This document shows, one piece after another, positions 26,740 through 35,974 of a stretch of DNA of 64,000 nucleotides. Position 1 is the first letter of the stretch. Every line of letters begins with the position of its first letter. The position numbers and the translations under genes are program-made. The stretch lies in NCBI GenBank assembly GCA_937920515.1, contig CALEUG010000005.1:46625-110624 (forward strand). The letters run 5' to 3'. The notes beneath the pieces were generated by a model that was not told the DNA's origin, did no database searches, and saw only the letters and a list, made by a program, of their open reading frames with translations. The DNA comes from an uncultured bacterium. Lineage in GTDB: Bacteria > Acidobacteriota > Aminicenantia > Aminicenantales > Saccharicenantaceae.

Positions 26740-27144
26740 GTGCATCAGCTCAGCCTTGAAACCACCCGGAAGGAAGAATTTCTGAACATAACCGGAAAAA
26801 TCCAGGCCCTGGTCCGTAACTCCGGCATCAGGTCGGGGCTGGCCGTAATCTTCTGTCCTCACACCACCTGTGCCCTGACCATAAACGAGCAGGCTGACCC
26901 CGACGTCCGGACCGACATCCTGATGGCCCTGAGAAAAATCGTGCCCGACAACCTGTCCTATGCTCATGGCGAGGGCAACTCGCCGGCCCATATCAAGAGC
27001 TCGCTCCTCGGAAGCTCCCTGACGGTTATGATTGAGAACGGAGAGTTGCGGCTGGGCACCTGGCAGGGAATTTTCCTGTGCGAGTTTGACGGCCCCCGTA
27101 ACAGGAATGTCTGGGTCAGGCTGCTGGAGTCTGGTAAAGACTGA
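26740..27144 (+). CDS. YjbQ/UPF0047 family protein
   Basis: 134 residues from a GTG start with GGGGGA just upstream. The family motifs are complete: FCPHTTCALTINEQADPDV and YAHGEGNSPAHIKSSLLG, then LGTWQGIFLCEFDGPRNR. The His and Glu residues of these motifs line a metal-binding pocket in solved structures. The E. coli member YjbQ can replace thiamine-phosphate synthase at low efficiency, and databases therefore name the family 'secondary thiamine-phosphate synthase'; its main role is not settled. It is divergent from nrdD across a 232-base region. Confidence 0.9.
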   Translation: MHQLSLETTRKEEFLNITGKIQALVRNSGIRSGLAVIFCPHTTCALTINEQADPDVRTDILMALRKIVPDNLSYAHGEGNSPAHIKSSLLGSSLTVMIENGELRLGTWQGIFLCEFDGPRNRNVWVRLLESGKD

Positions 27145-27297
27145 GCCCGGGCTGGCTGGATGATTGTCCTGCCCTTAAGTTAAAAGCGTCAGGGCAGGGT
27201 GGAAAAATCCTGAAAACAGTTCGGTGCTGGCAAACCTGGCCCGAAATTGAAAAACTGAGGATGGGAGATTGGCCAGGCCCCGGGTGCCGGCTCGCTC

Positions 27298-28626
27298 TCA
27301 GGATTTCCTGGTTGTCTTTTCCAGGATGTTGTTCTCCCGCCGGTCAGCCCTTTTCAGCAAGAGGGCAAAACCCAGGCCAACCACTCCCAGGCTGGCAAAC
27401 ATGATGGATGATGCGGTATAAGAATGGGTCCTGTCGCGTAGAAAACCGTTAACGAGTGGAAAAAGGCCGAGCCCGATGTTCTGGATGGCAGTCATCAGAC
27501 CGAAGGCAGTGCCGGTCCGTTCCTCCCTGACCACCATCGGCACCGAGGGCCACATGGCTGCCGGCACTAAGACAAAAGCAATTCCCAGGAAAACCATCGG
27601 GAAAGCCGGGTAAATCCGGGTCAGGCCCATCAGCAGGTGGCAGGGAATGAGAATCAGGGAACCGAAAATCATCAGCGTCACCCGTCGCCCGATACGGTCA
27701 ACCAGGCTTCCGGCGAACGGGGCAAAGACCATGGAAGCAAAGATGATTATGGAGCTGATGCCCCCGGCCGTACTGAACATGTGCAGGAAATTATTGAAGA
27801 CCTGAGCCAGGAATCCGCCCGAGGACTGGGCCGCCCTGGCTATCCCCCACTTGTCCACGAAGAAGTCGGTGGACAGGGCCGTAAAGGGAAAAATGGCCGA
27901 ATAGAAGGTAAAGCAGAGTGCGGTTATGTACCAGAAAGTCGGCTTGAATTCTTTTATGTCCCGGAGGTTGATTTTCTCCGTTTCCGCTTCTTTCTTAAGG
28001 TCGAGCACTTTCTCGCCGCGCCGGTCCAGGATGATGTAGAACAGGTTCCCGAGCAGCGACACGGCGCAGGCCAGGACCGCGGCCAGCAAAGCATAGCGGA
28101 AACTCCCGAAGTATCTGGAAATCAGCTCCCCGGTGTTAAAGGCAAAAAGAGAGCCCAGGCGGCTAACGGTCAGGGTGGCCCCGAAGGAGAAGGCCAGTTC
28201 CTTGCTGCGAAACCAGCGGGCCAGCATGGCACTCTGGGCCACAATCAGAGGTTCGGAACCGGCCCCGAAAATGAACCGCCCCAGGAAAAAGACCGGAATA
28301 CTTCTGGCTTTCCAGACCAGGGCCGCCCCGATAAAAACCAGGCAGGAAAAAAGCAGGCTGGCTTTCCTGGTGCCCAGCTTATCGACCAGCAGTCCCCCCA
28401 GCAGCACGGCCAGGATGGCTGCCAGGCTGTACATGGTAAAAAAGGTGCCGACAGTGGAGCGAGCTGCCTGGAGTTCTTCTATCAGCGAAGGGGCGATAGC
28501 CGAGACGATGTCGTAGGCAAAATAGCTGCCGAAGGAAAGCGAGGCGATAAAGGCCAGCATCAGGAAACGGTAAAATTTGCTGGCCGGGTTCAACAATCCC
28601 TTATCCCTTGTCTTCTGTTCATCCAA
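27298..28626 (-). CDS. Major facilitator superfamily transporter
   Basis: 442 residues with about 12 membrane helices in two halves separated by a charged loop (residues about 195-230, DRRGEKVLDLKKEAETEK). The loop between helices 2 and 3 has the MFS signature GGLLVDKLGTRKASL, and the matching second-half loop reads GSLVDRIGRRVTLM. It is an inner-membrane secondary transporter; the substrate cannot be told from sequence. Start choice: TTG at 28626 is favoured because AAGAGA lies upstream and the next residues (DEQKTRDKG) give a normal cytosolic tail. TTG 28659 would overlap the promoter region. Confidence 0.85.
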   Translation of the reverse strand: MDEQKTRDKGLLNPASKFYRFLMLAFIASLSFGSYFAYDIVSAIAPSLIEELQAARSTVGTFFTMYSLAAILAVLLGGLLVDKLGTRKASLLFSCLVFIGAALVWKARSIPVFFLGRFIFGAGSEPLIVAQSAMLARWFRSKELAFSFGATLTVSRLGSLFAFNTGELISRYFGSFRYALLAAVLACAVSLLGNLFYIILDRRGEKVLDLKKEAETEKINLRDIKEFKPTFWYITALCFTFYSAIFPFTALSTDFFVDKWGIARAAQSSGGFLAQVFNNFLHMFSTAGGISSIIIFASMVFAPFAGSLVDRIGRRVTLMIFGSLILIPCHLLMGLTRIYPAFPMVFLGIAFVLVPAAMWPSVPMVVREERTGTAFGLMTAIQNIGLGLFPLVNGFLRDRTHSYTASSIMFASLGVVGLGFALLLKRADRRENNILEKTTRKS

Positions 28627-28657
28627 GGCGCATCTCTTCAAAAAAATATTTGCAAGC

Positions 28658-28686
28658 AAAATATAACAAGGCGAAAATTATGTCAA
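28658..28686 (-). promoter_or_regulatory. Promoter of the MFS transporter gene
   Basis: Minus strand: perfect TTGACA at 28686-28681, 17-bp spacer, TATTTT at 28663-28658. The start would fall near 28651, about 25 bases ahead of the preferred TTG codon. Confidence 0.5.
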
Positions 28687-28707
28687 GAAAGCTTAACCGG
28701 GTTCATA

Positions 28708-28737
28708 TTGACGGCTGGCCGGGGTTTAGAGTTTAAT
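28708..28737 (+). promoter_or_regulatory. Promoter of the amidase gene
   Basis: TTGACG at 28708-28713 and TTTAAT at 28732-28737 with an 18-bp spacer, about 30 bases before ATG 28766 and its AAGGAGAG ribosome site. It is back to back with the MFS promoter. Confidence 0.5.
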
Positions 28738-28765
28738 AACTGATATTAATAAGAAGGAGAGGGCA

Positions 28766-30493
28766 ATGAAAAAGAACCTGCTTCCGGGAAAGGTCAACCT
28801 GGCCGCCCCGGGAATTGTGCTGTGCCTTATTCTGGTTGCAGGCGGGGCTCTGGCTCTTTATTACTTTAAGGGTCGGTCCATTACCGTCCAGGACATCTCG
28901 GCTTCATCTAAAATATCCGGACTGAACTTCACTCATAGAGAAAAGAGTATGATGCTGGAGGACCTGAGGGCCAACCTTAAGAATTTTCAGGAAATGAGAG
29001 AAATCAGACTGGAAAACTCGGTAGCTCCTTCTCTGATCTTCAATCCTCTGCCTGCTGGTTTTGACTTTTCCCGGGTGCGGGAAGATTCCGGCTTTTTCCC
29101 AGAGGAGCCGGCCGAAGTCAGGTTGCCGGATAACCTGGAAGACCTGGCTTTCTATCCGGTAACCGACCTGGCCTGGCTGATCAAGCATAGAAGAATAGGT
29201 TCCGAGTTCCTGACCCGCCTCTACCTGGAAAGGCTAAAAAAGTACGGGCCCGGGCTTCGCTGCCTGGTGACGCTGACCGAAGACCTGGCCCTGGAGCAGG
29301 CCGCCCGGGCTGACCGGGAACTGGCTGCCGGAATCCACCGCGGACCTCTTCACGGCATACCCTATGGCCTGAAAGATCTGTTCGCCGTCCGGGGTTACCC
29401 CACCACCTGGGGTTCGCCGATTTATAGAAATCAGCAGCTTGATTTCAACTCCACCGTGTATGAAAAGCTGACCGAAGCCGGGGCGGTCCTGGTGGCCAAG
29501 CTGAGCCTGGGGGAGCTGGCCTGGGGAGACGTCTGGTTCGGTGGCCAGACCAGGAATCCCTGGGACCCGACGCAGGGTTCGAGCGGTTCCTCGGCCGGCT
29601 CGGCTTCAGCCACGGCTGCCGGCCTGGTGGCTTTTGCCATCGGGACAGAAACCTGGGGTTCTATCGTTTCGCCCTCAACCCGCTGCGGAACTTCCGGCCT
29701 GCGCCCGACCTTCGGGCGGGTCAGCCGCTATGGGGCCATGGCCCTGAGCTGGAGCATGGATAAAATCGGGCCTATTGCCAGGAGTGTTGACGACCTGGCT
29801 CTGGTCTTCAAACACCTCGTCGGGCCGGACGGAAAGGACCGGACGGTCTATGACCTGCCCTTTTCATACAACAGCCGCCAGGATTTGGGAAAGATAAAGA
29901 TAGGCTACCTGAAAGAGGCCTTCGACCGGACCCGCAAGAATAAAGATAAATATCTGGCGGTTCTGGATGTCCTGAAATCCCTGGGCCTGGACCCGGTGGA
30001 AATTAAACTTCCGACCATCGACCCCAACATCGTAAGCTTCATCCTGAATGCCGAGGCCGCCGCCGCCTTTGATGAGCTGACCAGGAATAATCTGGACGAG
30101 CTGATGGTCAGGCAGGGTCGGAATGCCTGGCCCAACGTCTTCCGCCAGGCTCGCTTCATCCCGGCCGTGGAGTATATCCAGGCCAACCGCATCCGGACCC
30201 TTCTCATCGAGGACATGGCCAGCATACTCAAGGATATTGACGTCTACGTCACCCCTTCGGCCGGGGCCAACCTGCTCCTGACCAACCTGACCGGCCATCC
30301 GGCGGTGGTTGTCCCCTGCGGTTTTGACGACAGTGGCCACCCGCTGAGCATTTCCTTCATCGGCAACCTGTTTGAAGAAGGCAGGGCGCTGCGGCTGGCC
30401 AGGGCCTACCAGGAGGCCACCGGCTGGCATTTGAAGCATCCTGATTTAAGCCGGCTGGATGAGCTGGAAGCAAGTAGCGGGGCTAAAAAATAG
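28766..30493 (+). CDS. Membrane-anchored amidase-signature hydrolase
   Basis: 575 residues. An N-terminal hydrophobic helix (GIVLCLILVAGGALALYYF) suggests an envelope location with the enzyme facing the periplasm. The amidase-signature triad is present: Lys near residue 203 in GIPYGLKDLFAV, and two serines around residues 270-295 in TQGSSGSSAGSASA and AIGTETWGSIVSPS, followed by GLRPTFGRVSRYG. The family hydrolyses carboxamides and includes the GatA transamidase subunit; here there are no gatB/gatC neighbours and there is an export signal, so a hydrolytic extracytoplasmic amidase is favoured. A linker of about 100 residues precedes the catalytic domain. Confidence 0.85.
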   Translation: MKKNLLPGKVNLAAPGIVLCLILVAGGALALYYFKGRSITVQDISASSKISGLNFTHREKSMMLEDLRANLKNFQEMREIRLENSVAPSLIFNPLPAGFDFSRVREDSGFFPEEPAEVRLPDNLEDLAFYPVTDLAWLIKHRRIGSEFLTRLYLERLKKYGPGLRCLVTLTEDLALEQAARADRELAAGIHRGPLHGIPYGLKDLFAVRGYPTTWGSPIYRNQQLDFNSTVYEKLTEAGAVLVAKLSLGELAWGDVWFGGQTRNPWDPTQGSSGSSAGSASATAAGLVAFAIGTETWGSIVSPSTRCGTSGLRPTFGRVSRYGAMALSWSMDKIGPIARSVDDLALVFKHLVGPDGKDRTVYDLPFSYNSRQDLGKIKIGYLKEAFDRTRKNKDKYLAVLDVLKSLGLDPVEIKLPTIDPNIVSFILNAEAAAAFDELTRNNLDELMVRQGRNAWPNVFRQARFIPAVEYIQANRIRTLLIEDMASILKDIDVYVTPSAGANLLLTNLTGHPAVVVPCGFDDSGHPLSISFIGNLFEEGRALRLARAYQEATGWHLKHPDLSRLDELEASSGAKK

Positions 30494-30762
30494 GGTCCAA
30501 AAAATCAAGACCGATTAAGTCCTCGGTATTATATTGCGAAATATTTATCACGATTTCAGAGGTAACCACGGTTAGAGGACGAGGTGAGAAGATGGCCCCC
30601 GGAAAAAAATTCTCCGCTCCTGACAAACAGCAGTACGATTTACAGGTACCGGGGACTTTTCTCCTGAGCCGCGGCCTGCGACCCCGGAATAAAAAACCAG
30701 GCCCCGAGCTTTCTTCCGGAATGGATTCCCCGCCAGAAAGCAGTGGCCCGGCCGAACGGGAA

Positions 30763-31179
30763 TTACTCCTTAACCTTCTGGCCCCTGACCGGCACCGAGA
30801 CCTGGATGTCGTTATTGTAAACGATGCCGCCTATCTCTTCGCCGTTCACCTGGAACTCGAAGGTCCAGGTTCTGGTCAGGCCGTCCGGGGGAGAAGGCAC
30901 GGTCAGGTTGAAGCTCAGGGTGCTGTTCTCGATTTTAAGGTCTGTTACCGGAACATCGGAGAAAGTGCCGTAGGAGTCCGAGATTTTCCCGGAAAGGGCC
31001 CCGTTCTCCAGGACCAGGGTCAGCCTCAGGGTTAACACCATCTCTCCGGCCTCAATGGTCAGGTCCCAGCTCCCGGCCAGGCTTTCAGGCTTTACAGCTG
31101 GCTTCTCCTGAGCCACCAGGACTCCGGAGAAACTCATCACCAGTGCTACCAGCGTTATCGATAAGAGTTTTCTGAACAT
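30763..31179 (-). CDS. Small secreted beta-rich protein of unknown function
   Basis: 138 residues from ATG 31179, chosen because AAGGAAAAG lies upstream and a signal peptide follows (MFRKLLSITLVALVMSFSGV, ending LVAQ). The mature part looks like a small beta-barrel: SLAGSWDLTIEAGEMVLTL, LENGALSGKISDSYGTF, TFEFQVNGEEIGGIVYNN. This layout (G-x-W, then alternating strands with G-x-x-x-G turns) recalls calycin-like or lipocalin-like exported proteins found near hydrolases. I cannot assign a ligand. It is divergent from pgi. The 270 bases to the amidase gene on its other side hold no recognisable gene. Confidence 0.6.
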   Translation of the reverse strand: MFRKLLSITLVALVMSFSGVLVAQEKPAVKPESLAGSWDLTIEAGEMVLTLRLTLVLENGALSGKISDSYGTFSDVPVTDLKIENSTLSFNLTVPSPPDGLTRTWTFEFQVNGEEIGGIVYNNDIQVSVPVRGQKVKE

Positions 31180-31279
31180 GGTGCTTTTCCTTTTTCCCTT
31201 GAATTCAATATAAGAATAAATATAATTTTGTCCCAATAAAATCAAGCATTTTTCTGTCATTCTGCCGCTGGTAGTATAG

Positions 31280-31285
31280 TATAAT
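31280..31285 (+). promoter_or_regulatory. -10 element of pgi, adjacent to its start codon
   Basis: Perfect TATAAT at 31280-31285. Transcription would begin about 31291-31293, at or next to ATG 31293. No clear -35 box; a weak TCATTC lies 17 bp upstream. A leaderless message is likely if this is used. Confidence 0.45.
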
Positions 31286-31292
31286 TATCAGG

Positions 31293-32957
31293 ATGAAATT
31301 TGAAACTTACAATTTAGACCGGTGGCAGGGAGAACTCAGCGCCACGCTGGAAGGATTGCAGAGAAATAATTTTACCGAACGACTGCTGAGAAAAGACCAC
31401 ACCCTCTGGAAAGATCAGGACCGGGAAATCTCCAGCAGGCTGGGCTGGCTGGACAGCCCGCTTCGTATGGCTCCCCTGCTCCGGGATTACAGGCGCCAGG
31501 CCGAAAAAATCAGGGAATCCGGCATCAACCTGCTGGTTCTGCTGGGCATGGGAGGCTCCAGCCTGGCTCCCGAAGCCATAAGCCAGATAACCGGACCTGC
31601 CCCTGACTGGCCGCGCCTTCTGATGCTGGATACCACCTGCCCGGCCGCCGTCGAGGCAGTCTCCCGTATCGCCGCCGGAAGAAGCACCAGGCCGCTGTTC
31701 TTAATATCATCCAAGAGCGGAACCACGGTCGAGACCCTGAGTTTAATGAATTATTTCTACCACCAGCAACAGGAAATTCACGGCCCGGCCGCCGCCAGAA
31801 ATTTTGTGGCCATAACCGACCCGGGAACCCCGCTGGAAAAGCTGGCCACCGGGCTTGGTTTCAGCCTGAGCCTCAGCGGTTTCCCCGATGTGGGTGGACG
31901 CTTTTCAGCCCTATCGCCTTTCGGACTTTTCCCGGCCGCCCTGATGGGCCTGGATTTGGAAAGATTTCTCAAGCCGGCTTCTGCAAGCTATCACCTCCTG
32001 CACCGGAAAGAACCCCTTCATCCCGGTCTGGTTCTGGGAAGTATCCTCGGGGTCATGGCCGCAGCCGGGCGTGATAAACTCACCCTGCTCCTGCCGGCAA
32101 AATTAAGAAGCCTCGGACGCTGGCTGGAGCAGCTCCTGGCCGAAAGCACCGGCAAGGAAGGTAAAGGTATCCTTCCGGTCCTGGAAAACTTGCCTCTCTC
32201 AGAAGAAAGCTACGGCCAGGACAGGCTGTTCGTTTTTTACGAGTTCGAATCCTGGCCTGACATTTTCTGGAAGGAACGGCTGGAAAAGCTGAAGAAAGGC
32301 GGCTGGCCCCTCATCCACTTCTACTTCACCAGTGAAGAGCTATCCGCTCATTTTTACCTCTGGGAGCTGGCCACTGCTGTCGCCGGGCATTTTCTGGGTA
32401 TAAATCCCTTCGACCAGCCCGATGTGGAATTGACCAAGAAAAAAACCCGGGAGTTGCTCAGGACCGGCGAGACTTTTCCTCCAGACAGCGGCCTGCTGTC
32501 AGAGGACGAGGACCATCTGGCCTGCCAGCTAAAGTCATTTTTTGGAAATAACAACTCAGGCTCCGATTACCTGGCCCTCCTCTGTTTCCTGGCTCCCGGC
32601 GATAACCTGGAGGTGGCTCTAAACAACCTGGCCCGGCAATTATCTGAAAAGTTCCGCCTGCCCTGTGTCTGGAACTACGGGCCGGCCTACCTTCACTCCA
32701 CCGGCCAGCTCTTCAAGGGAGATGGTGGCCGGGGGAAATTTCTCGGCCTGCTGGAAGACAGCCAGGCTGACCCGGGCATACCTTCCCTGCCCGGGTCACC
32801 AGCCCTGGCCGGTTCTTTCAGACAGCTTTTCCTGGCCCAGGCTCTGGCCGATTTCACCGCCCTTAAAGAAAAAGGAAGGCAAGTCATGTCACTCAGGTTT
32901 AAGGATCAGGCGGTGGAAACTATATTCAGGCTGGGTGAAATAATCAGAAAAACCTGA
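31293..32957 (+). CDS. pgi: Glucose-6-phosphate isomerase
   Basis: 554 residues. The SIS-type sugar-phosphate fold is shown by LLVLLGMGGSSLAPEAIS, FLISSKSGTTVETLSLMNYF and FPDVGGRFSALSPFGLFPAAL, the phosphate-binding and active-site segments of the family. Later parts (INPFDQPDVELTKK; PAYLHSTGQLFKGDGG) match the longer bacterial form that is also found as the C-terminal half of transaldolase/isomerase fusions; no transaldolase domain is attached here. It interconverts glucose-6-phosphate and fructose-6-phosphate in glycolysis and gluconeogenesis. It is followed by a strong bidirectional terminator at 32984-33014. Confidence 0.9.
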   Translation: MKFETYNLDRWQGELSATLEGLQRNNFTERLLRKDHTLWKDQDREISSRLGWLDSPLRMAPLLRDYRRQAEKIRESGINLLVLLGMGGSSLAPEAISQITGPAPDWPRLLMLDTTCPAAVEAVSRIAAGRSTRPLFLISSKSGTTVETLSLMNYFYHQQQEIHGPAAARNFVAITDPGTPLEKLATGLGFSLSLSGFPDVGGRFSALSPFGLFPAALMGLDLERFLKPASASYHLLHRKEPLHPGLVLGSILGVMAAAGRDKLTLLLPAKLRSLGRWLEQLLAESTGKEGKGILPVLENLPLSEESYGQDRLFVFYEFESWPDIFWKERLEKLKKGGWPLIHFYFTSEELSAHFYLWELATAVAGHFLGINPFDQPDVELTKKKTRELLRTGETFPPDSGLLSEDEDHLACQLKSFFGNNNSGSDYLALLCFLAPGDNLEVALNNLARQLSEKFRLPCVWNYGPAYLHSTGQLFKGDGGRGKFLGLLEDSQADPGIPSLPGSPALAGSFRQLFLAQALADFTALKEKGRQVMSLRFKDQAVETIFRLGEIIRKT

Positions 32958-32983
32958 AAAAAGCGGGGTAAAGAATTTAAATA

Positions 32984-33014
32984 AAAAGGGGAGCCAGAAA
33001 CTCCCCTTTTCTAT
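32984..33014. terminator. Bidirectional intrinsic terminator between pgi and the 33036 gene
   Basis: Stem GGGGAG/CTCCCC with a 7-base loop, A-run on one side and T-run on the other (AAAAA...TTTTCT). It can end pgi on the plus strand and the 33036-33752 gene on the minus strand. Confidence 0.85.
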
Positions 33015-33035
33015 TAATGCAGATCTTATCAGCGC

Positions 33036-33752
33036 TTAGAAAAGACCGCAGAACACAACGTTACCGGCAAAAAGTTCCCTGGTCCTGGCCCTTACCCTCT
33101 TATCAACCTGGCCGGTGACGTCCAGATAGAACCAGAACCTGTCGAACAGCCTGAGCTTTTTCAGGTAGAAACTGGCATATTCGGACATACCGTTGACGAT
33201 GACCCGGCCAATCTCTTTTCCTTTCCTGTCGGTCAACACGATGTGGGTTACTTCTTTTTCCTGGCTGCCCTCTTTAACCCTGGAAGTCTGGAGCTTCCCG
33301 TATACTTTTACCTTGTTTTTCCCTTCCCACTCTTCGGGTTTATTGATGCTGGTAATATTCAGGGCGGCATATTCTTCGCGGTCGTGAGGACTGAGGTAGC
33401 CGGCAAAATCGGGCTCGGTGGAACGGGTATAAACCCTGGTATACGCAGTGCCTTCTTTAATTTCGATCGACTCGGCCAGAATCAGATTGGGTTTATCAGC
33501 AATGGGGCTGGCCTTAACCCTGACTTCTTTGCCGACCAGGTTCTCCAGGCCACCCTCAACGGCGCCGGCCACGAAAATGTCAAGTCCCTGGGCCTGGGGA
33601 ATATAAAGATAATGTCCAACAGCCACCTTAACCACGCCCTCATAATCCTTGGTCTGGGGCTGGGCCTGCTGGCCGAAAGCCACAACTGAACTGAGCATTA
33701 TCAGGCTGAGGGTTACCATTAATGACAGAAGTCCATTTTTCCGGAAAGCCAT
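33036..33752 (-). CDS. Secreted protein of unknown function, OB-like
   Basis: 238 residues from ATG 33752 (GGAGGT 9 bases upstream; an ATG five codons earlier lies within the ribosome site). Signal peptide MAFRKNGLLSLMVTLSLIML, cleaved near VAFGQ. The mature part has two similar strand-rich segments: YEGVVKVAVGHYLYIPQ with EVRVKASPIADKPNLILAES, and KNKVKVYGKLQTSRVKEG with IVLTDRKGKEIGRVIV. The pattern of a short tract followed by 'GKEVRVKA...AESIEI' is common in exported OB-fold domains. No catalytic motif is seen. It ends at the shared terminator with pgi. Confidence 0.62.
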   Translation of the reverse strand: MAFRKNGLLSLMVTLSLIMLSSVVAFGQQAQPQTKDYEGVVKVAVGHYLYIPQAQGLDIFVAGAVEGGLENLVGKEVRVKASPIADKPNLILAESIEIKEGTAYTRVYTRSTEPDFAGYLSPHDREEYAALNITSINKPEEWEGKNKVKVYGKLQTSRVKEGSQEKEVTHIVLTDRKGKEIGRVIVNGMSEYASFYLKKLRLFDRFWFYLDVTGQVDKRVRARTRELFAGNVVFCGLF

Positions 33753-33889
33753 CTCCTGTACCTCCATTTCTTTATCTCAGACTTTAAAGCTTATTGGTAT
33801 TATTCTGCCCGTCCGCCGGGGCGGAAGCAGGAAGGAATCTTTATACCACTGATTTTGATAAAAGTAAAGAAAAAAATTCCAGCCGGAGG

Positions 33890-35974
33890 TCAGCCATTCT
33901 TTTTCCTGGCTGACTGCCCGGAGCGCGAACCGGAGCTGGAAGATATTTGACTGGCAGAAGGCCGGAAGTCAGTCCCCTTAACAGAAGAAACTGCTGCCGG
34001 GCGCTCCTGGCCCCGGCTGCTTTCCCCGACAGAAGACGAGCCGTATGGTCGGGATAATGAAGGCAGGTTATACGATGATTTTCTTTCCTGGTTCTGGTTG
34101 CCCTCGCTCAGTCCCCTGTTACCTGACGTTGAAAAAAACGGTTTTGGGCTGCGGTCAGGGTCAACCGGCCTGGAAGAATAGCTTGAAGGCCGGGGCTGAA
34201 CAATTCTTTCCCTGAAGCTGGATTGTTCTCTCTTATTATCTGGCTTGATCGGGGAGACCGGTTTTTCCTTTCTTACACCGCGGTTGTGCTCAACCGGCTG
34301 GTTAACCCGGGACCGGTTATCCCCGGGCTCCTGTTGCTGGCGGTCGGGCGCAGCCTTCAGCCTGGAATTTTGTTCAGACTGACCCTGGCCCGAGGGATTC
34401 TTCTGGACCACGGGGCGGAGCTGATTGGCATCAATTCTAAGCCTGGTGGAAGCATCATCCTGGCCGGCTCCCTGGCGCAGGCTGCCACCGGAAAGACCCG
34501 GGCGCGATTTTTCCGGATCTTTTTTTAAGCCGGAAGGGTAACCATCCTGTCCGGAAGAATATGATCTTATTATTCTGCCGCTTAAAGACTCACTCTCATC
34601 AGTCGAACCTTGCTTCCTCAACTGGCCGGAAGAAACGTCAGCAGAAAGCCTAAAGGCAGTTGTGGAACGCTTATCTGGCTGAAGCCTGGTGCTCGAAATC
34701 CGTTTCAGCCCGGACGGATTTTGTTCCCTGATTAAGGAGGACCCGGCTTTCAGACCTGGTAGGCGCAGGCTGTTGCTGACCACGGGCTTAATCTGCGGCT
34801 GGCGGGCTTCGAGCCTTATCCTTTCCACGCCCCTCAGGGCCTCTGGCCTGATCAGGGTTCGGGAATGATGGGGAGCCTGCAGCTGGTGTCTGCTGACCAT
34901 CACCAGCGCCCTGGAATGCACCGGGACGTAAGGATCAGGATAGCGGTCGTAGAAATGGTTATTGATTATCACCACCGGCCGGTTCCAGTAACTCAGCGGG
35001 CACCAGGCGACAATGTCCGAATCCCAGTACCAGTGCACCCAGGCCGGGCCCCAGTGCACGGTCGGGATCCAGTACCAGCCAAGTCCGAGGCGCCAGTGCC
35101 AGCGGCCGTAATGGTAAACGGCCCAGCCCCAGGGTTCGGAAGATATCCAGGTCCAGCCGACCCGCGGGTACCAGACCCAGCGCCCGTAAAGATAAGGCCG
35201 CCATTCAATATAGGTAACTACGGGAACCCAGACATAACCATACGGACGCTCATAGACCCAGCGCCCGTAGGCAGCCAGCTCGGGTTCGTATTCTCTTATT
35301 TCTTCGGGAAGGTAGGAGTCGCTGTTATAGCCAGCCCTGACCAGGAGCTCCTCCCTCCTGTCGTTCCAGCGTTCAAAATCGTCAGCCAGAAGACGGTACC
35401 TGCCGGAATCCACCAGGTAGCCTTCCTCGGCCACCACCAGGTCGCCTCGACCCAGCACCAGGGACTCGTCCTGGCCAGCCGCTTCCAGCTCTCCTTCCAA
35501 AACCGCGGCTTGAGTCCGTCCCTCTTCGTCCACTTCAAAGCGGTACAGGCCTTCTTCCAGGATATAAAAAGAAGCATCCGGAGTATGCAGGGCAAAAGCT
35601 TTTTCCCTAACCAGGAAGCTGACCCTTAAATAGAACCTGCCGCTGTGAAGGTGCAAAGATACATCCTCATAACCGGACTCTGACAGCCTGGCCAGTTCTA
35701 CCACCGAATATCTATCCGCCCGGAGATAATTATTTCTCCCGAAACCGACTTCAACCAGGCCGTCTTCGGTAATTAATCTATCACCGGCAATCAGGACGAA
35801 ATTGACCTCGCCGGATTCAATTCCCAGCTCCTGCCCTCTGTCTATCCGAACATCACCCTGAACGCAGGTCAGCCGGGCAAAGCTGCCGGAGTGGTAAGCT
35901 TCGTTGGCCGCAGAGACACCCGAGAAGAAGAAAAGGCCCAGGACCATCAGTCCAATCAAGGTTTCTTTCCTCAT
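33890..35974 (-). CDS. FecR-domain / DUF6600 secreted protein with disordered tail
   Basis: 694 residues from ATG 35974 (AAGGAG nearby; the earlier ATG lies inside the ribosome site). Signal peptide TLIGLMVLGLFFFSGVSA, then a FecR-like beta domain (residues about 30-190: ARLTCVQGDVRI, LITEDGLVEVGFGRNNYL). Residues about 230-350 are extremely rich in Trp and Tyr with the DUF6600 repeats YGRWVWYPRVGWTWISSEPW and YHYGRWHWRLGLGWYW. From about residue 380 on the chain is low-complexity Ser/Arg/Gln/Pro and probably disordered. DUF6600 proteins are common in Acidobacteriota-like genomes; function is unknown, and a cell-envelope binding role is likely. Confidence 0.8.
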   Translation of the reverse strand: MRKETLIGLMVLGLFFFSGVSAANEAYHSGSFARLTCVQGDVRIDRGQELGIESGEVNFVLIAGDRLITEDGLVEVGFGRNNYLRADRYSVVELARLSESGYEDVSLHLHSGRFYLRVSFLVREKAFALHTPDASFYILEEGLYRFEVDEEGRTQAAVLEGELEAAGQDESLVLGRGDLVVAEEGYLVDSGRYRLLADDFERWNDRREELLVRAGYNSDSYLPEEIREYEPELAAYGRWVYERPYGYVWVPVVTYIEWRPYLYGRWVWYPRVGWTWISSEPWGWAVYHYGRWHWRLGLGWYWIPTVHWGPAWVHWYWDSDIVAWCPLSYWNRPVVIINNHFYDRYPDPYVPVHSRALVMVSRHQLQAPHHSRTLIRPEALRGVERIRLEARQPQIKPVVSNSLRLPGLKAGSSLIREQNPSGLKRISSTRLQPDKRSTTAFRLSADVSSGQLRKQGSTDESESLSGRIIRSYSSGQDGYPSGLKKDPEKSRPGLSGGSLRQGAGQDDASTRLRIDANQLRPVVQKNPSGQGQSEQNSRLKAAPDRQQQEPGDNRSRVNQPVEHNRGVRKEKPVSPIKPDNKREQSSFRERIVQPRPSSYSSRPVDPDRSPKPFFSTSGNRGLSEGNQNQERKSSYNLPSLSRPYGSSSVGESSRGQERPAAVSSVKGTDFRPSASQISSSSGSRSGQSARKKNG

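Noticed and set aside
27637..28743. 368-codon plus-strand frame opposite the MFS gene
   Set aside because: Hydrophilic shadow of a membrane protein, without a start signal.
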